Assembly: GCA_005502805.1 (NCBI GenBank)
Contig: SCMY01000014.1
Span: 1 to 64,000, forward strand
DNA from: Rhizobiales bacterium 2SD
GTDB taxonomy: Bacteria; Pseudomonadota; Alphaproteobacteria; Rhizobiales; Beijerinckiaceae
Direction: 5' to 3'
DNA length: 64,000 nt
Shown: positions 25,989 through 34,380 of the stretch, piece by piece
Numbering within the stretch: the first letter of the stretch is position 1
How the letters are laid out: each line of letters opens with the position of its first letter
Program-made: the position numbers and the translations under genes
Notes under the pieces: generated by a model
Seen by the model: the letters and a program-made list of their open reading frames with translations, nothing else
Told to the model about the DNA's origin: nothing
Databases searched by the model: none

Positions 25989-27152
25989 ATGTCCGTCGCG
26001 GCCGACTCCACTCGCCTGACGATCCTCCACGTCTTTCGCGCGCCGCTCGGCGGGCTGTTCCGGCACGTGCTCGACCTCGCCCGCGGCCAGATCGCGCGTG
26101 GCCACGCCGTCGGCATCTTCTGCGATTCGACGACAGGGGGCGCACGCGCCGACCAGGTCTTCGCCGAGCTCGGACCGCAGCTTTCGCTCGGCGTCACCCG
26201 CGTGCCGATGTCGCGCTATCCGAGCCTCACCGACATGCGCGCGCAGATTTCGGAAATCTCGACCCGCAAGCGGATCGGCCCGCAGATCGTGCATGCGCAC
26301 GGCTCCAAGGGCGGCGTCTACGCCCGCCTGCCGGCCCTGGTCTCGCCCGGCCGGCGTTACGTCACCGCCTACACCCCGCATGGCGGCAGTTTCAACTACA
26401 AGCCCGGCAGCGCCGAGCACCGCATCTATATGACGATCGAGCGCCTGCTCGAACGGGCGACCGACATGTTCCTGTTCGAAAGCGCCTTCATCGCCGGGCG
26501 CTTCGAGGCCCATGTCGGGCACAAGCCGCGCACCGACCATCGCATCGTGCTGAATGGCATCTCCGAAGCCGAATTCGAGCCGATCGACCATGCCGCTGCC
26601 GCGTTCGACCTCGTCTATCTCGGCGAGCTGCGCTCGGCCAAGGGCGTCGATACGCTGATCGAGGCGCTCGCGCTGCTGAAGCGTCGAGACGCGCTGGCGC
26701 CGCGCATCCTGATCGTCGGCTCCGGCCCGGACGAGGCGCTGCTGCGGCAGATGACCGTCGACCAGGGTGTCGTCGCGCAATGCGTGTTCGAGCCGCCGGG
26801 GCCGATCCGGGCGGCCCTCGCCAAAGCCCATGTGATGGTCATTCCCTCGCGCGCTGAATCACTGCCCTATGTGATCCTGGAAGCGGCGGCGGCGGCGCAG
26901 CCGCTGATCGCGACCGATGTCGGCGGCATCAAGGAGATCTACGGCCCCAGGCATGCCGACCGCCTGATCCCCGCCAACGAGCCGACCATCCTGGCCGAGG
27001 CGATTCGCAAGGCCCTCGCGACACCGCCGGCGGAGCGGCTGGCGCAGGCCGCCGACCTAGCTTTGCATGTCAGGGCCAATTTCTGCCTGAACGCAATGAT
27101 CGACGGCGTCCTCGACGCCTATCGGACCGCCCTCGCCAAGCGCGCCGGCTGA
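25989..27152 (+). CDS. Glycosyltransferase family 4 protein
   Basis: A 387-residue GT-B glycosyltransferase. The N-terminal domain begins LTILHVFRAPLGGLFRHVLDLARG (donor-side glycine loop); the C-terminal GT4 domain has the LVYLGELRSAKGVDTLIEALALL strand and the E-x7-E motif in SRAESLPYVILEAAAAAQPLIATDVGG. It probably adds a hexose during repeat-unit assembly of the exopolysaccharide. It follows the Wza-like gene by 24 bp in the same direction, so likely one operon. Confidence 0.9.
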   Translation: MSVAADSTRLTILHVFRAPLGGLFRHVLDLARGQIARGHAVGIFCDSTTGGARADQVFAELGPQLSLGVTRVPMSRYPSLTDMRAQISEISTRKRIGPQIVHAHGSKGGVYARLPALVSPGRRYVTAYTPHGGSFNYKPGSAEHRIYMTIERLLERATDMFLFESAFIAGRFEAHVGHKPRTDHRIVLNGISEAEFEPIDHAAAAFDLVYLGELRSAKGVDTLIEALALLKRRDALAPRILIVGSGPDEALLRQMTVDQGVVAQCVFEPPGPIRAALAKAHVMVIPSRAESLPYVILEAAAAAQPLIATDVGGIKEIYGPRHADRLIPANEPTILAEAIRKALATPPAERLAQAADLALHVRANFCLNAMIDGVLDAYRTALAKRAG

Positions 27153-27279
27153 CGCCCCGGGCCATCTTGGCAGCCTCCGGTTCCGCTTTCGCGAATCCTC
27201 GCCTATGCTCGTCCGCGTCGCGGACCCTCGGCGCTGGCCCTGTCTGTTCGCGGCGTGAACCGGTTCGGATGGCGCGAGC

Positions 27280-27804
27280 ATGTGGCGCGACGAACGCAAG
27301 GCGAGCGCGCGCCGCGCGCGACTCGAACGCGAGTGGACGCGGCTGTTTCGCTACGCCTGTGCGCTGACGCGCGACAGGGAGCTCGCCGGCGACGCCGCGC
27401 AAGAAGCCGCCTTGCGGGTACTGACGGCCAAAAGCGAGCCGGCGGACGATCCCGCCTATCGCCGCTGGCTCTACAGCATCCTGCGCAACCTGCTGATCGA
27501 CCAGAGCCGACTGCAGCAGCGCGAGCGGGGAACGCCGGCGACGGAGCCGGCTGATTGGCGTTTCGACGAACGCGCCCTCAGCGCGATCACGGTACGGCAG
27601 GCGCTGGAACAGCTGCCCGTCGCGATGAAGGAGGTAGTGGTCTTGGTCGACCTCGACGGCTTCAGCTATGCGGAGGCGGCAGCGCTGATCGGCGTGCCGG
27701 CCGGCACCGTGATGAGCCGCCTTTCGCGTGCCCGGGCCATGCTGCTCTCGATCATAGGGGGAGCCAATATCCGCGTGCTCCCGAACCGCCATGCCGCAGG
27801 CTGA
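27280..27804 (+). CDS. ECF-type RNA polymerase sigma factor
   Basis: A 174-residue sigma-70 family ECF factor. Region 2 spans EREWTRLFRYACALTRDRELAGDAAQEA to about residue 75 and region 4 covers VRQALEQLPVAMKEVVVLVDLDGFSYAEAAALIGVPAGTVMSRLSRAR. No extra C-terminal domain. The stop overlaps the start of an anti-sigma gene by 14 bp, the usual arrangement for an ECF/anti-sigma pair. The genes next downstream encode a sulfite dehydrogenase, a possible target. Confidence 0.9.
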   Translation: MWRDERKASARRARLEREWTRLFRYACALTRDRELAGDAAQEAALRVLTAKSEPADDPAYRRWLYSILRNLLIDQSRLQQRERGTPATEPADWRFDERALSAITVRQALEQLPVAMKEVVVLVDLDGFSYAEAAALIGVPAGTVMSRLSRARAMLLSIIGGANIRVLPNRHAAG

Positions 27805-28549
27805 CCAGTCGTTCCCATCGGAGTGGGACAAGCTGAACGCCTTCGCCGACGGCGAGCTGGCGCCGGCGGAGCAACGCGCCTTGGCCGCGCGGCTGGCGAC
27901 CTCGCCGGAGGCGGCCGAGACGCTGCGCGGCATCGTCAGGCTGAAGCAGGAATTGCAGGGGCTACCGGCCGGCGACGCGCCGCCCCTGCCCTCGTTCCCG
28001 GCAGCGTCGCGCCCGGTCTGGCGACGGGTCGCGGCCATTGCCGCCGTGCTCGTCATCGCCGCGACCGTTGCGCTGACGCCGGTGCTGCTGCGGCAGGACG
28101 CGTCCGAGAGCTTCCTCGCCGCGTCCCTCGCGGCGCATGAGCAATTCGCGATCGTCCCACCTCAACCCACCGCGATGGTCGCGCCGGCCGCAGCCGGTCC
28201 CGTCACCAGCGAGCTCGCCCGTCTCGGGCTGCAACCGGTCTGGCAGGCGACCTCGGCGACCGGACAGGTCCGGGTCGGCTTCATAGGTCTGCGCGGCTGC
28301 CGGCTCAGCCTGCATGTCAGCCCGCATGTGGAGCCTCCGCCTCCATCTGACCAGTCGGCCAGGACGCTGGCGGGCTGGAACGCCGGCGGACACGGCTATC
28401 TCCTGATTGCGAGCGAGATGCCACCGGCACGCTTCGAGATCATCGCCGACTTCCTCAAGGCGCTGACGGGCGAGCCCGCGGACAAGGTCGCACCGCTGCG
28501 CACCGCCCTGCTGAACGACTGGCGCAGCGCCCAGCCTTGCCTCGCCTGA
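27791..28549 (+). CDS. Membrane anti-sigma factor
   Basis: A 252-residue protein with a cytosolic N-terminal anti-sigma domain (DKLNAFADGELAPAEQRALAARLATSP), one membrane helix (about 76-97, VAAIAAVLVIAATVALTPVLL) and a periplasmic domain of about 150 residues. The zinc anti-sigma motif (HxxxCxxC) is absent, so it is not a redox ZAS protein of that kind. It overlaps the ECF gene by 14 bp and would hold the sigma factor inactive until a periplasmic signal arrives. Confidence 0.85.
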   Translation: MPQADQSFPSEWDKLNAFADGELAPAEQRALAARLATSPEAAETLRGIVRLKQELQGLPAGDAPPLPSFPAASRPVWRRVAAIAAVLVIAATVALTPVLLRQDASESFLAASLAAHEQFAIVPPQPTAMVAPAAAGPVTSELARLGLQPVWQATSATGQVRVGFIGLRGCRLSLHVSPHVEPPPPSDQSARTLAGWNAGGHGYLLIASEMPPARFEIIADFLKALTGEPADKVAPLRTALLNDWRSAQPCLA

Positions 28550-28639
28550 CATATTTTTGCGATCGGATGGAATGATCCGGCCAGCTCGTCCGTCTTGTCC
28601 TTCGAACGCCGGCGCTGTGACGCCGCCGCGAGGGAGGAC

Positions 28640-30001
28640 ATGATGGGCAAGCAGGAACGGTCGCTGGGCGAACTCTATGGTGACGATCCCGAGCGCGGCG
28701 ATGCGCTGGCCTTCGGCCGCCGCACCGGTTCCTCGCGTCGCGGCTTTCTCGGCGGCGCCGGGCTCGCCGCGATGGGCGCCGCCGTCGGCGGCGCGATCCC
28801 GTTCTCGAACCAGATGCCGGCCGGGCTGATCCCCGCCGCCCTGGCGCAGGGCTCGCCGGCCGCCTCGGCCGCCCCCGCAGCCGCAGCGCCAAAAGGCCCG
28901 CAGCTGCTCGACTTCCCCGGCAAAGCCAAGGGGCTCGTGCTGCTCGGCGATCGTCCACTCGTCGCCGAGACGCCCGAGCATATGCTCGACGATGACACCA
29001 CGCCCGTCGAGAAATTCTTCGTCCGCAACAACGGCCAGACGCCCGAGCCCTTCACCGAGGGCGACGCCTGGGAGCTGACCATCGACGGCGAGGTCAACAC
29101 GCCCTTGAAGCTCAAGCTCGGTGAGCTCAAGCAGAAGTTCACGCACAAGACCTTTCGGACAGTGCTGGAATGCGGCGGCAATGGCCGCTCCTTCTTCCAG
29201 CCGCAAGCGCGCGGCAACCAGTGGACAAATGGCGGCGCCGGCTGCGCCGAATGGACCGGCGTGCCGCTCGCCGACGTCCTGCAGAGCGCGGGCCTCAAAT
29301 CGACCGCGGTTCACACCGGCAATTATGGCGCCGACCAGCATCTCTCGGGCGACGCGACCAAGGACGCGATTTCGCGCGGCGTGCCGATCGCAGCGGCGCT
29401 GGAGCCGCATGCGCTGCTGGTCTGGGCGATGAACGGCCAGCCGCTCCCGGCCATCCATGGCGGCCCGCTGCGCGTGATCATTCCCGGTTTTCCGGCATCG
29501 GTCTCGCATAAGTGGCTGAAGCGCATCGCCATCCGCGACAAGGTGCATGACGGCCAGGGCATGGGCGGCACCTCTTATTCGGTCGCGATCAAGCCGATGA
29601 TCCCCGGCGGCAAGACCGACGATGCCAATATGCGCACCATGACCGACATGCCCGTGCGCGGCATCATCACCAACCCGGCCAACGGCACGCGCCTCGCCGC
29701 CGGCACGCGCAAGCTCGCTTTGCGCGGCGCCGCCTGGGATGGACATGAAGGCGTCTCGCGCGTCGACGTGTCCATCGATTTCGGCGCGACCTGGCAGCCG
29801 GCCAAGGCGGCCGAGCCGAAGAACCGCTATGACTGGCGGCGCTGGACGGCCGAGGTCGAGCTGCCATCCGACGGCTATTACGAGCTCTGGGTCCGCGCCA
29901 CCGACAGCAAGGGCCGGGCGCAGCCGCATGTCGCCGGCAGCTGGAACCCGCAGGGCTATGGCGCCAACCCGATGCATCGGGTCGCAGTGTTGGTCGGGTG
30001 A
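28640..30001 (+). CDS. Periplasmic sulfite dehydrogenase, molybdenum subunit (SorA-like sulfite oxidase family)
   Basis: A 453-residue molybdoenzyme. A Tat signal (S-R33-R34-G-F-L) at 32-37 followed by a hydrophobic stretch indicates folded export. The Mo-cofactor domain contains the cysteine ligand C178 in VLECGGNGRSFF, and the C-terminal part is the Mo-co oxidoreductase dimerisation domain (VDVSIDFGATWQPAK). Sulfite is oxidised to sulfate, with electrons passed to a c-type cytochrome. A monoheme cytochrome c gene follows directly. AGGGAGG precedes two adjacent ATGs (28640 and 28643). This looks like the soluble SorAB type rather than YedY. Confidence 0.88.
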   Translation: MMGKQERSLGELYGDDPERGDALAFGRRTGSSRRGFLGGAGLAAMGAAVGGAIPFSNQMPAGLIPAALAQGSPAASAAPAAAAPKGPQLLDFPGKAKGLVLLGDRPLVAETPEHMLDDDTTPVEKFFVRNNGQTPEPFTEGDAWELTIDGEVNTPLKLKLGELKQKFTHKTFRTVLECGGNGRSFFQPQARGNQWTNGGAGCAEWTGVPLADVLQSAGLKSTAVHTGNYGADQHLSGDATKDAISRGVPIAAALEPHALLVWAMNGQPLPAIHGGPLRVIIPGFPASVSHKWLKRIAIRDKVHDGQGMGGTSYSVAIKPMIPGGKTDDANMRTMTDMPVRGIITNPANGTRLAAGTRKLALRGAAWDGHEGVSRVDVSIDFGATWQPAKAAEPKNRYDWRRWTAEVELPSDGYYELWVRATDSKGRAQPHVAGSWNPQGYGANPMHRVAVLVG

Positions 30002-30006
30002 GCGCC

Positions 30007-30366
30007 ATGATCGCACGTATCCGCCGCGCCGGGCTCATGCTCGGCGCGGGGCTTGTCCTCGCCGTGTCAGCGGCGCTGGCGCAGGCTCCTGCCCCATCCG
30101 AGGAGACGCCGGAGATGTTCCCGGCCGGGCCGAACCGCGACGAGGCCTTCTATGCCTGCATCGCCTGCCACAACTTCAAGCTGGTCTCGGCACAGGGAAT
30201 GAGCCGCGAGAAGTGGAGCGAGACGCTCGACTGGATGGTCAGCAAGCACAACATGCCGGCCCTCGCCACCGACGAGCGCGGCAAGGTTCTGGACTATCTC
30301 GCCGAGACGTTCCCAGCCAAGGCGCCGGCCCAGCAGGGCGGGTGGAAGAACCCGTTCCTGAACTGA
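30007..30366 (+). CDS. Monoheme cytochrome c, sulfite dehydrogenase electron acceptor (SorB-like)
   Basis: A 119-residue exported protein: signal peptide about 1-26 (ending ALAQA) and one heme c site C51-I-A-C54-H55. Methionines in GMSREKW and NMPAL are candidates for the axial ligand. The gene sits six bases after the sulfite oxidase stop codon, and an alternative GTG at 29998 would overlap it. By position it takes electrons from the molybdenum subunit, as SorB does. Confidence 0.85.
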   Translation: MIARIRRAGLMLGAGLVLAVSAALAQAPAPSEETPEMFPAGPNRDEAFYACIACHNFKLVSAQGMSREKWSETLDWMVSKHNMPALATDERGKVLDYLAETFPAKAPAQQGGWKNPFLN

Positions 30367-30381
30367 GGCGACGCCCGCCGG

Positions 30382-30720
30382 TCAGAACAGCTTGAGCGCG
30401 ACCACGCCGGCGACGACCAGCGCGATGCCGAGCCAGCCGGCCGGCCGGATGCGCTGGCCGAAGGCGAGCGCGCCGACCACGGCTGTCAGCACGAGGCCTA
30501 CGCCGCCCCAGACGGCGTAGGCGACCGAGAGATCCATGCCACGGATCGCCTGCGCCAGGGCCGCGAAAGCGCCGACGACGCAGAGCACGCCGAGGGCGCC
30601 GACGAGCCGGCGCTTCAGCCCGTCGGAGATCTTGAGCAGGCTGGTGCCGATCACCTCGAGGGCGACGGCCAGGCCCAGCCAGGCAAGCGCGAAGGCTTGC
30701 GCGGAGGCAGCGAAGGTCAC
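30382..30720 (-). CDS. SMR family efflux transporter subunit
   Basis: A 112-residue four-helix small multidrug resistance protein. WLGLAVALEVIGTSLLKISDGL holds the essential membrane glutamate in helix 1, and SVAYAVWGGVGLVLTAVVGALAFGQ is the helix 3 signature. It overlaps the upstream SMR gene by 4 bp, so the two are translationally coupled, suggesting a heterodimeric pump like EbrAB or MdtIJ. Substrate unknown. Confidence 0.88.
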   Translation of the reverse strand: MTFAASAQAFALAWLGLAVALEVIGTSLLKISDGLKRRLVGALGVLCVVGAFAALAQAIRGMDLSVAYAVWGGVGLVLTAVVGALAFGQRIRPAGWLGIALVVAGVVALKLF

Positions 30721-31085
30721 ACCAGCCTCCGCTGATCCTCCTCAGGAGCCACATGGTCGGTGTCGTGACCGACACCGCGTTCCAGCAGCACGATGCCGCC
30801 GATGATCAGGGCCAGCGCCAGGATGCGCGGGACCGTCAGATGCTCGGCGAAGAAGGCATGGCCGATCAGGGCGATGCCGACGATGCCGAGGCCTTCCCAG
30901 ACCGCATAGGCGACGGCCATGGGGATGACCCGCAAGGCGACGCTGAGCAGGGCGAAGGACAGTCCGATCAGCACGAGCGGCAGGACCGCGACGAGGACCG
31001 GGCCTGCGACGAAGGCCTTCAGAGCCGACGTCGCAAGCAGCTCCACGGCGATGGCCGCGAGCAGGATCAACCAATGAAAAGACAT
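30717..31085 (-). CDS. SMR family efflux transporter subunit
   Basis: A 122-residue four-helix SMR protein. FHWLILLAAIAVELLATSALKAF gives the helix 1 glutamate and AVAYAVWEGLGIVGIALIGHAFF the helix 3 signature. The C-terminal tail of about 17 charged residues (HDTDHVAPEEDQRRLV) is longer than usual. First gene of the SMR pair. The leader does not contain the paired ACGR hairpins of a guanidine-II riboswitch. Confidence 0.88.
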   Translation of the reverse strand: MSFHWLILLAAIAVELLATSALKAFVAGPVLVAVLPLVLIGLSFALLSVALRVIPMAVAYAVWEGLGIVGIALIGHAFFAEHLTVPRILALALIIGGIVLLERGVGHDTDHVAPEEDQRRLV

Positions 31086-31603
31086 AAGTCACACAGGGGC
31101 GCTGGCCCGGGGCGCAGGCGGCGCGGGTGCGGCGTCTGCGGGGTGCGCATCGTTAGCGTTTAAAAGACGATGTTCGAGATGAAGGGAGCGCTCAGGCTTT
31201 CGCCAGAGGCCAGCACATCGCCCAAGCCCAAATCACCGGAAATACCCGCGGGCGAGGTCAATGAAATATGTGCTTCTCAGACACTCATCTGGGACTTAAA
31301 TGCCGGAATCTATGCTTTTTGTCAACTCAATCGCGACTTTTTGCGCTTTCGACAGCTATTTTCAAGGCTACGAAACCCTGTGCTAATACGTTGAAGGCCC
31401 GAGCGAAAATCGACCTTTTCGGACATCCGAAAAAAGATGCGTGGAAGCCATGGTTTTAGGCCAGCTTCGATCGACGAAAATCACGTCAAATCCCGGTCGC
31501 TTCCGCAGAGTCCGATTAAGTCTTCCGTGAGCAATTTGCGTTAGGTCGAGATGACTTTTGGCGTGATCGGCGCGTCGGCCACCACGCGCGAGGACTGAAC
31601 GAG
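31086..31603. other. Non-coding, relatively AT-rich gap
   Basis: About 520 bp between the divergent SMR pair and the polysaccharide genes. The first 60 bases are very GC-rich; from about 31170 to 31560 composition drops well below the neighbours. I see no credible gene. It likely holds the promoter and regulatory sites for the operon starting at 31604. Confidence 0.5.
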
Positions 31604-33145
31604 ATGGGCGCTTTCGACGTTCGCGACCTGATCAAGGCGGATTCCGCCGGCTCCACACCGATGAGCGGAGATTCCGGCAGCACCCGGACCTTCCATCCAC
31701 TGGCCGAGCGCATCGCCGCCATGCCGGTCAAGCAGACCCTGTCGCCGGTGCTGATCGAAGGATTGGTGCGCCTCGCCGACGTGTTGGCCGTTCTCGGTGT
31801 CGGCGGACTGGTTTACGCCCTGTATGTCGCGGGCAAGGTCGATTACGCCCTGCCCTATCAGGTCACCGTGCCGCTGATGGCGATCGGCGCGCTCGTCGTC
31901 TTCCAGGCGCTGCACCTCTACCATGTCGGCGCGCTGCGCAATTTCATCACCATGGCGGTACGGATCTGCGCCGGCTGGACCATCCTGTTCCTGCTCGGGC
32001 TCGCCGGCTTCTTCTTCCTCAAGGTCGGCGATCAGGTCTCGCGTGTCTGGCTCGCCGGCTTCTACGGCGTCGGCCTCGTCGTGCTGCTGAGCGAGCGGCT
32101 GGCGGTTTCGCGCATCGTGCTGCGTCTGACGCGGATGGGGCGCCTCGAGCGGCGCACTGCGATCGTCGGCGGCGGCCCGGCCGGCGAAGAGCTGGTCAAG
32201 GCGCTGGAAGCCCAGCGTGACACCGGCCTGCGCATCTGCGGCGTCTTCGACGACCGCAATGACGACCGCTCGCCCGATCTCGTCGCCGGCTACCCAAAGC
32301 TCGGCACGATCGATGACCTCGTCGAATTCGCCCGCCGCACCAAGCTCGATCTCGTGATCTTCACCTTGCCGATCTCGGCCGAGGCGCGGCTGCTCGCCAT
32401 GCTGCGCAAGCTCTGGGTGCTGCCGATCGACATCCGGCTCTCGGCCCATATGTCGAAGCTGCGTTTCCGGCCGCGCTCCTATTCCTATATCGGCGCCGTC
32501 CCGGTGCTCGACGTGTTCGACCGGCCGATCGCCGACTGGGACATCGTCGTCAAATGGCTGTTCGACAAGATCGTCGGCACGCTGGCGCTGATCGCGCTCT
32601 CGCCGCTGATGATCGCGACCGCCATAGCGGTCAAGCTCGACTCGAAGGGACCGATCCTGTTTCGGCAGAAGCGCTACGGCTTCAACAACGAGATGATCGA
32701 GGTGCTGAAGTTCCGCTCGCTCTATCACGAGATGAGCGACCATGCCGCCGCCAAGCAGGTGACCAAGGGCGACCCGCGCGTCACCCGCGTCGGCCGCTTC
32801 ATCCGCAAGACCTCGATCGACGAGTTGCCACAGCTGTTCAACGTGGTGCTGAAAGGCAATCTCTCACTGGTCGGCCCGCGACCGCACGCGATCCACGCCA
32901 CCGCCTCGAACCGCGCCTATGAGCAGGTCGTCGACGGTTATTTCGCCCGTCACAAGGTCAAGCCCGGCATCACCGGCTGGGCCCAGATCCATGGCTGGCG
33001 TGGCGAGACCGACACCGAGGACAAGATCCAGCGCCGCGTCGAGCACGATCTCTACTACATCGAGAACTGGTCGGTGCTGCTCGACCTCTACATCCTCTTC
33101 AAGACGCCGTTCTCGCTGATGACCAAGAACGAGAACGCGTATTGA
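31604..33145 (+). CDS. Undecaprenyl-phosphate sugar phosphotransferase (WcaJ/ExoY-type)
   Basis: A 513-residue polyprenyl glycosylphosphotransferase. About 60 cytosolic residues, four to five membrane helices, a Rossmann-like CoA-binding domain (TAIVGGGPAGEELVKALEAQ), a further helix and the C-terminal bacterial sugar transferase domain with FRQKRYGFNNEMIEVLKFRS, TSIDELPQLFNVVLKGNLSL and VGPRPHA. It starts repeat-unit synthesis by moving glucose- or galactose-1-phosphate onto undecaprenyl phosphate. First of three overlapping genes. Confidence 0.92.
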   Translation: MGAFDVRDLIKADSAGSTPMSGDSGSTRTFHPLAERIAAMPVKQTLSPVLIEGLVRLADVLAVLGVGGLVYALYVAGKVDYALPYQVTVPLMAIGALVVFQALHLYHVGALRNFITMAVRICAGWTILFLLGLAGFFFLKVGDQVSRVWLAGFYGVGLVVLLSERLAVSRIVLRLTRMGRLERRTAIVGGGPAGEELVKALEAQRDTGLRICGVFDDRNDDRSPDLVAGYPKLGTIDDLVEFARRTKLDLVIFTLPISAEARLLAMLRKLWVLPIDIRLSAHMSKLRFRPRSYSYIGAVPVLDVFDRPIADWDIVVKWLFDKIVGTLALIALSPLMIATAIAVKLDSKGPILFRQKRYGFNNEMIEVLKFRSLYHEMSDHAAAKQVTKGDPRVTRVGRFIRKTSIDELPQLFNVVLKGNLSLVGPRPHAIHATASNRAYEQVVDGYFARHKVKPGITGWAQIHGWRGETDTEDKIQRRVEHDLYYIENWSVLLDLYILFKTPFSLMTKNENAY

Positions 33146-34380
33146 GCGCGCTGGCCAACAGCTCAAGGCTCGGCAAACGCCCCGGCCTGCGCCTGTCCCA
33201 TTCGGCGCTGCAGCGCGGGGCGCTCTGGCTGCTGACCGCTTCCAGCTGGGTCGCGATCATCGAGCCTTCGCCCTATGAAATCGCATTCCTGCTGGTCCTG
33301 CTGATCTTCGCACTCACCGGCATCCGCCTGTCGCGCGCCCTGCTTCCGCTGGCGCTGCTGCTGCTCGGCTTCAATCTCGGTGGCGCGATCTCGCTGATCC
33401 CCTGGATGCACGATTCCGACGCGGTCAGGTTCATCGCCGTGTCCTTCTACATGATGGTCACCGCCATCGTGCTCGCCGCCGCCATGGCGGACGACACCGA
33501 AGCCCGCCTCGCAGCGCTGAAGCGGGGATATCTGTTCGCGACCTGGTGCACTGGCCTCCTCGCCCTCGTCGGCTATTTCGACATCGCGGGACTCGGCGAC
33601 CATTTCACGCTCTGGGGGCGCGCGACCGGCACATTCAAGGACCCGAACGTGCTCGGGCCCTTCCTGGTGCTGCCGATCGTCTTCGTCCTGCAGGACATCC
33701 TGGTAGGACGGCGCGGATTGATCGGCGGTCTCGCCATCGTCAGCGTGCCCCTTGCCGCGCTGTTCCTGACCTTCTCGCGAGGCGCCTGGGGGAATCTCGC
33801 CGTCTCGGTGCTGCTGATGGCGGGGCTGACCTTCCTGACGGCAGCCAGCGCCCGGATGCGGGCCCGGATCGTCGCGCTGAGCCTGACGAGCCTGCTGCTC
33901 GCGGTCGTCGCACTGGTGATCGCCCTGTCCTTCGATGTGATCCGCGAGATGTTCGAGGTCAGGGCCAGTCTGGACCAGAGCTACGATCTCGGCGTCACCG
34001 GCCGCTTCGGCAGCCAATTGCGCTCCATTCCGATGCTGCTGTCGGAGCCCAACGGCTTCGGCCCGCTGCGCTTCCGCTGGTTGTTCCTCCAGCAGGACCC
34101 GCACAATGTCTACATCAACGCCTTCGCCTCCTATGGCTGGCTCGGCGGCTTTTCCTGGCTGGCGCTGACCGTGGCGACCTGCTGGGCCGGCTGGTGGCTG
34201 GTCTTCCAGCGCGGGCCGCTGCAGATGGCGGCGATCGCGCTGTGGTCGGTTCTGTTCGTCACTATCCTGCAGGGCTTCCAGATCGATACCGACCACTGGC
34301 GCCACTTCTATTTGATGCTGGGCCTGATCTGGGGCCTCGCCGCGATCGCACGGCACCGGGCTTCCGAGGTCGTGAAATGA
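33142..34380 (+). CDS. O-antigen ligase/polymerase-type membrane protein (ExoQ-like)
   Basis: A 412-residue polytopic protein with about ten helices and the Wzy/WaaL-type periplasmic loop near residue 290-325 (PMLLSEPNGFGPLRFRW, then DPHNVYINAFASYGWLGG). The PHN(x)Y motif is typical of this family, which polymerises or ligates lipid-linked glycans. A TTG start at 33142 overlaps the stop of the upstream gene by four bases (TTGA). Confidence 0.83.
   Translation: MSALANSSRLGKRPGLRLSHSALQRGALWLLTASSWVAIIEPSPYEIAFLLVLLIFALTGIRLSRALLPLALLLLGFNLGGAISLIPWMHDSDAVRFIAVSFYMMVTAIVLAAAMADDTEARLAALKRGYLFATWCTGLLALVGYFDIAGLGDHFTLWGRATGTFKDPNVLGPFLVLPIVFVLQDILVGRRGLIGGLAIVSVPLAALFLTFSRGAWGNLAVSVLLMAGLTFLTAASARMRARIVALSLTSLLLAVVALVIALSFDVIREMFEVRASLDQSYDLGVTGRFGSQLRSIPMLLSEPNGFGPLRFRWLFLQQDPHNVYINAFASYGWLGGFSWLALTVATCWAGWWLVFQRGPLQMAAIALWSVLFVTILQGFQIDTDHWRHFYLMLGLIWGLAAIARHRASEVVK

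Noticed and set aside
31086..31165. Possible guanidine-II riboswitch ahead of the SMR pair
   Set aside because: The two hairpins with ACGR loops that define it are not present.
33546..34376. Upstream extension of the acyltransferase frame
   Set aside because: It runs out of frame through the O-antigen ligase gene; the ATGA-coupled start at 34377 fits the family start exactly.
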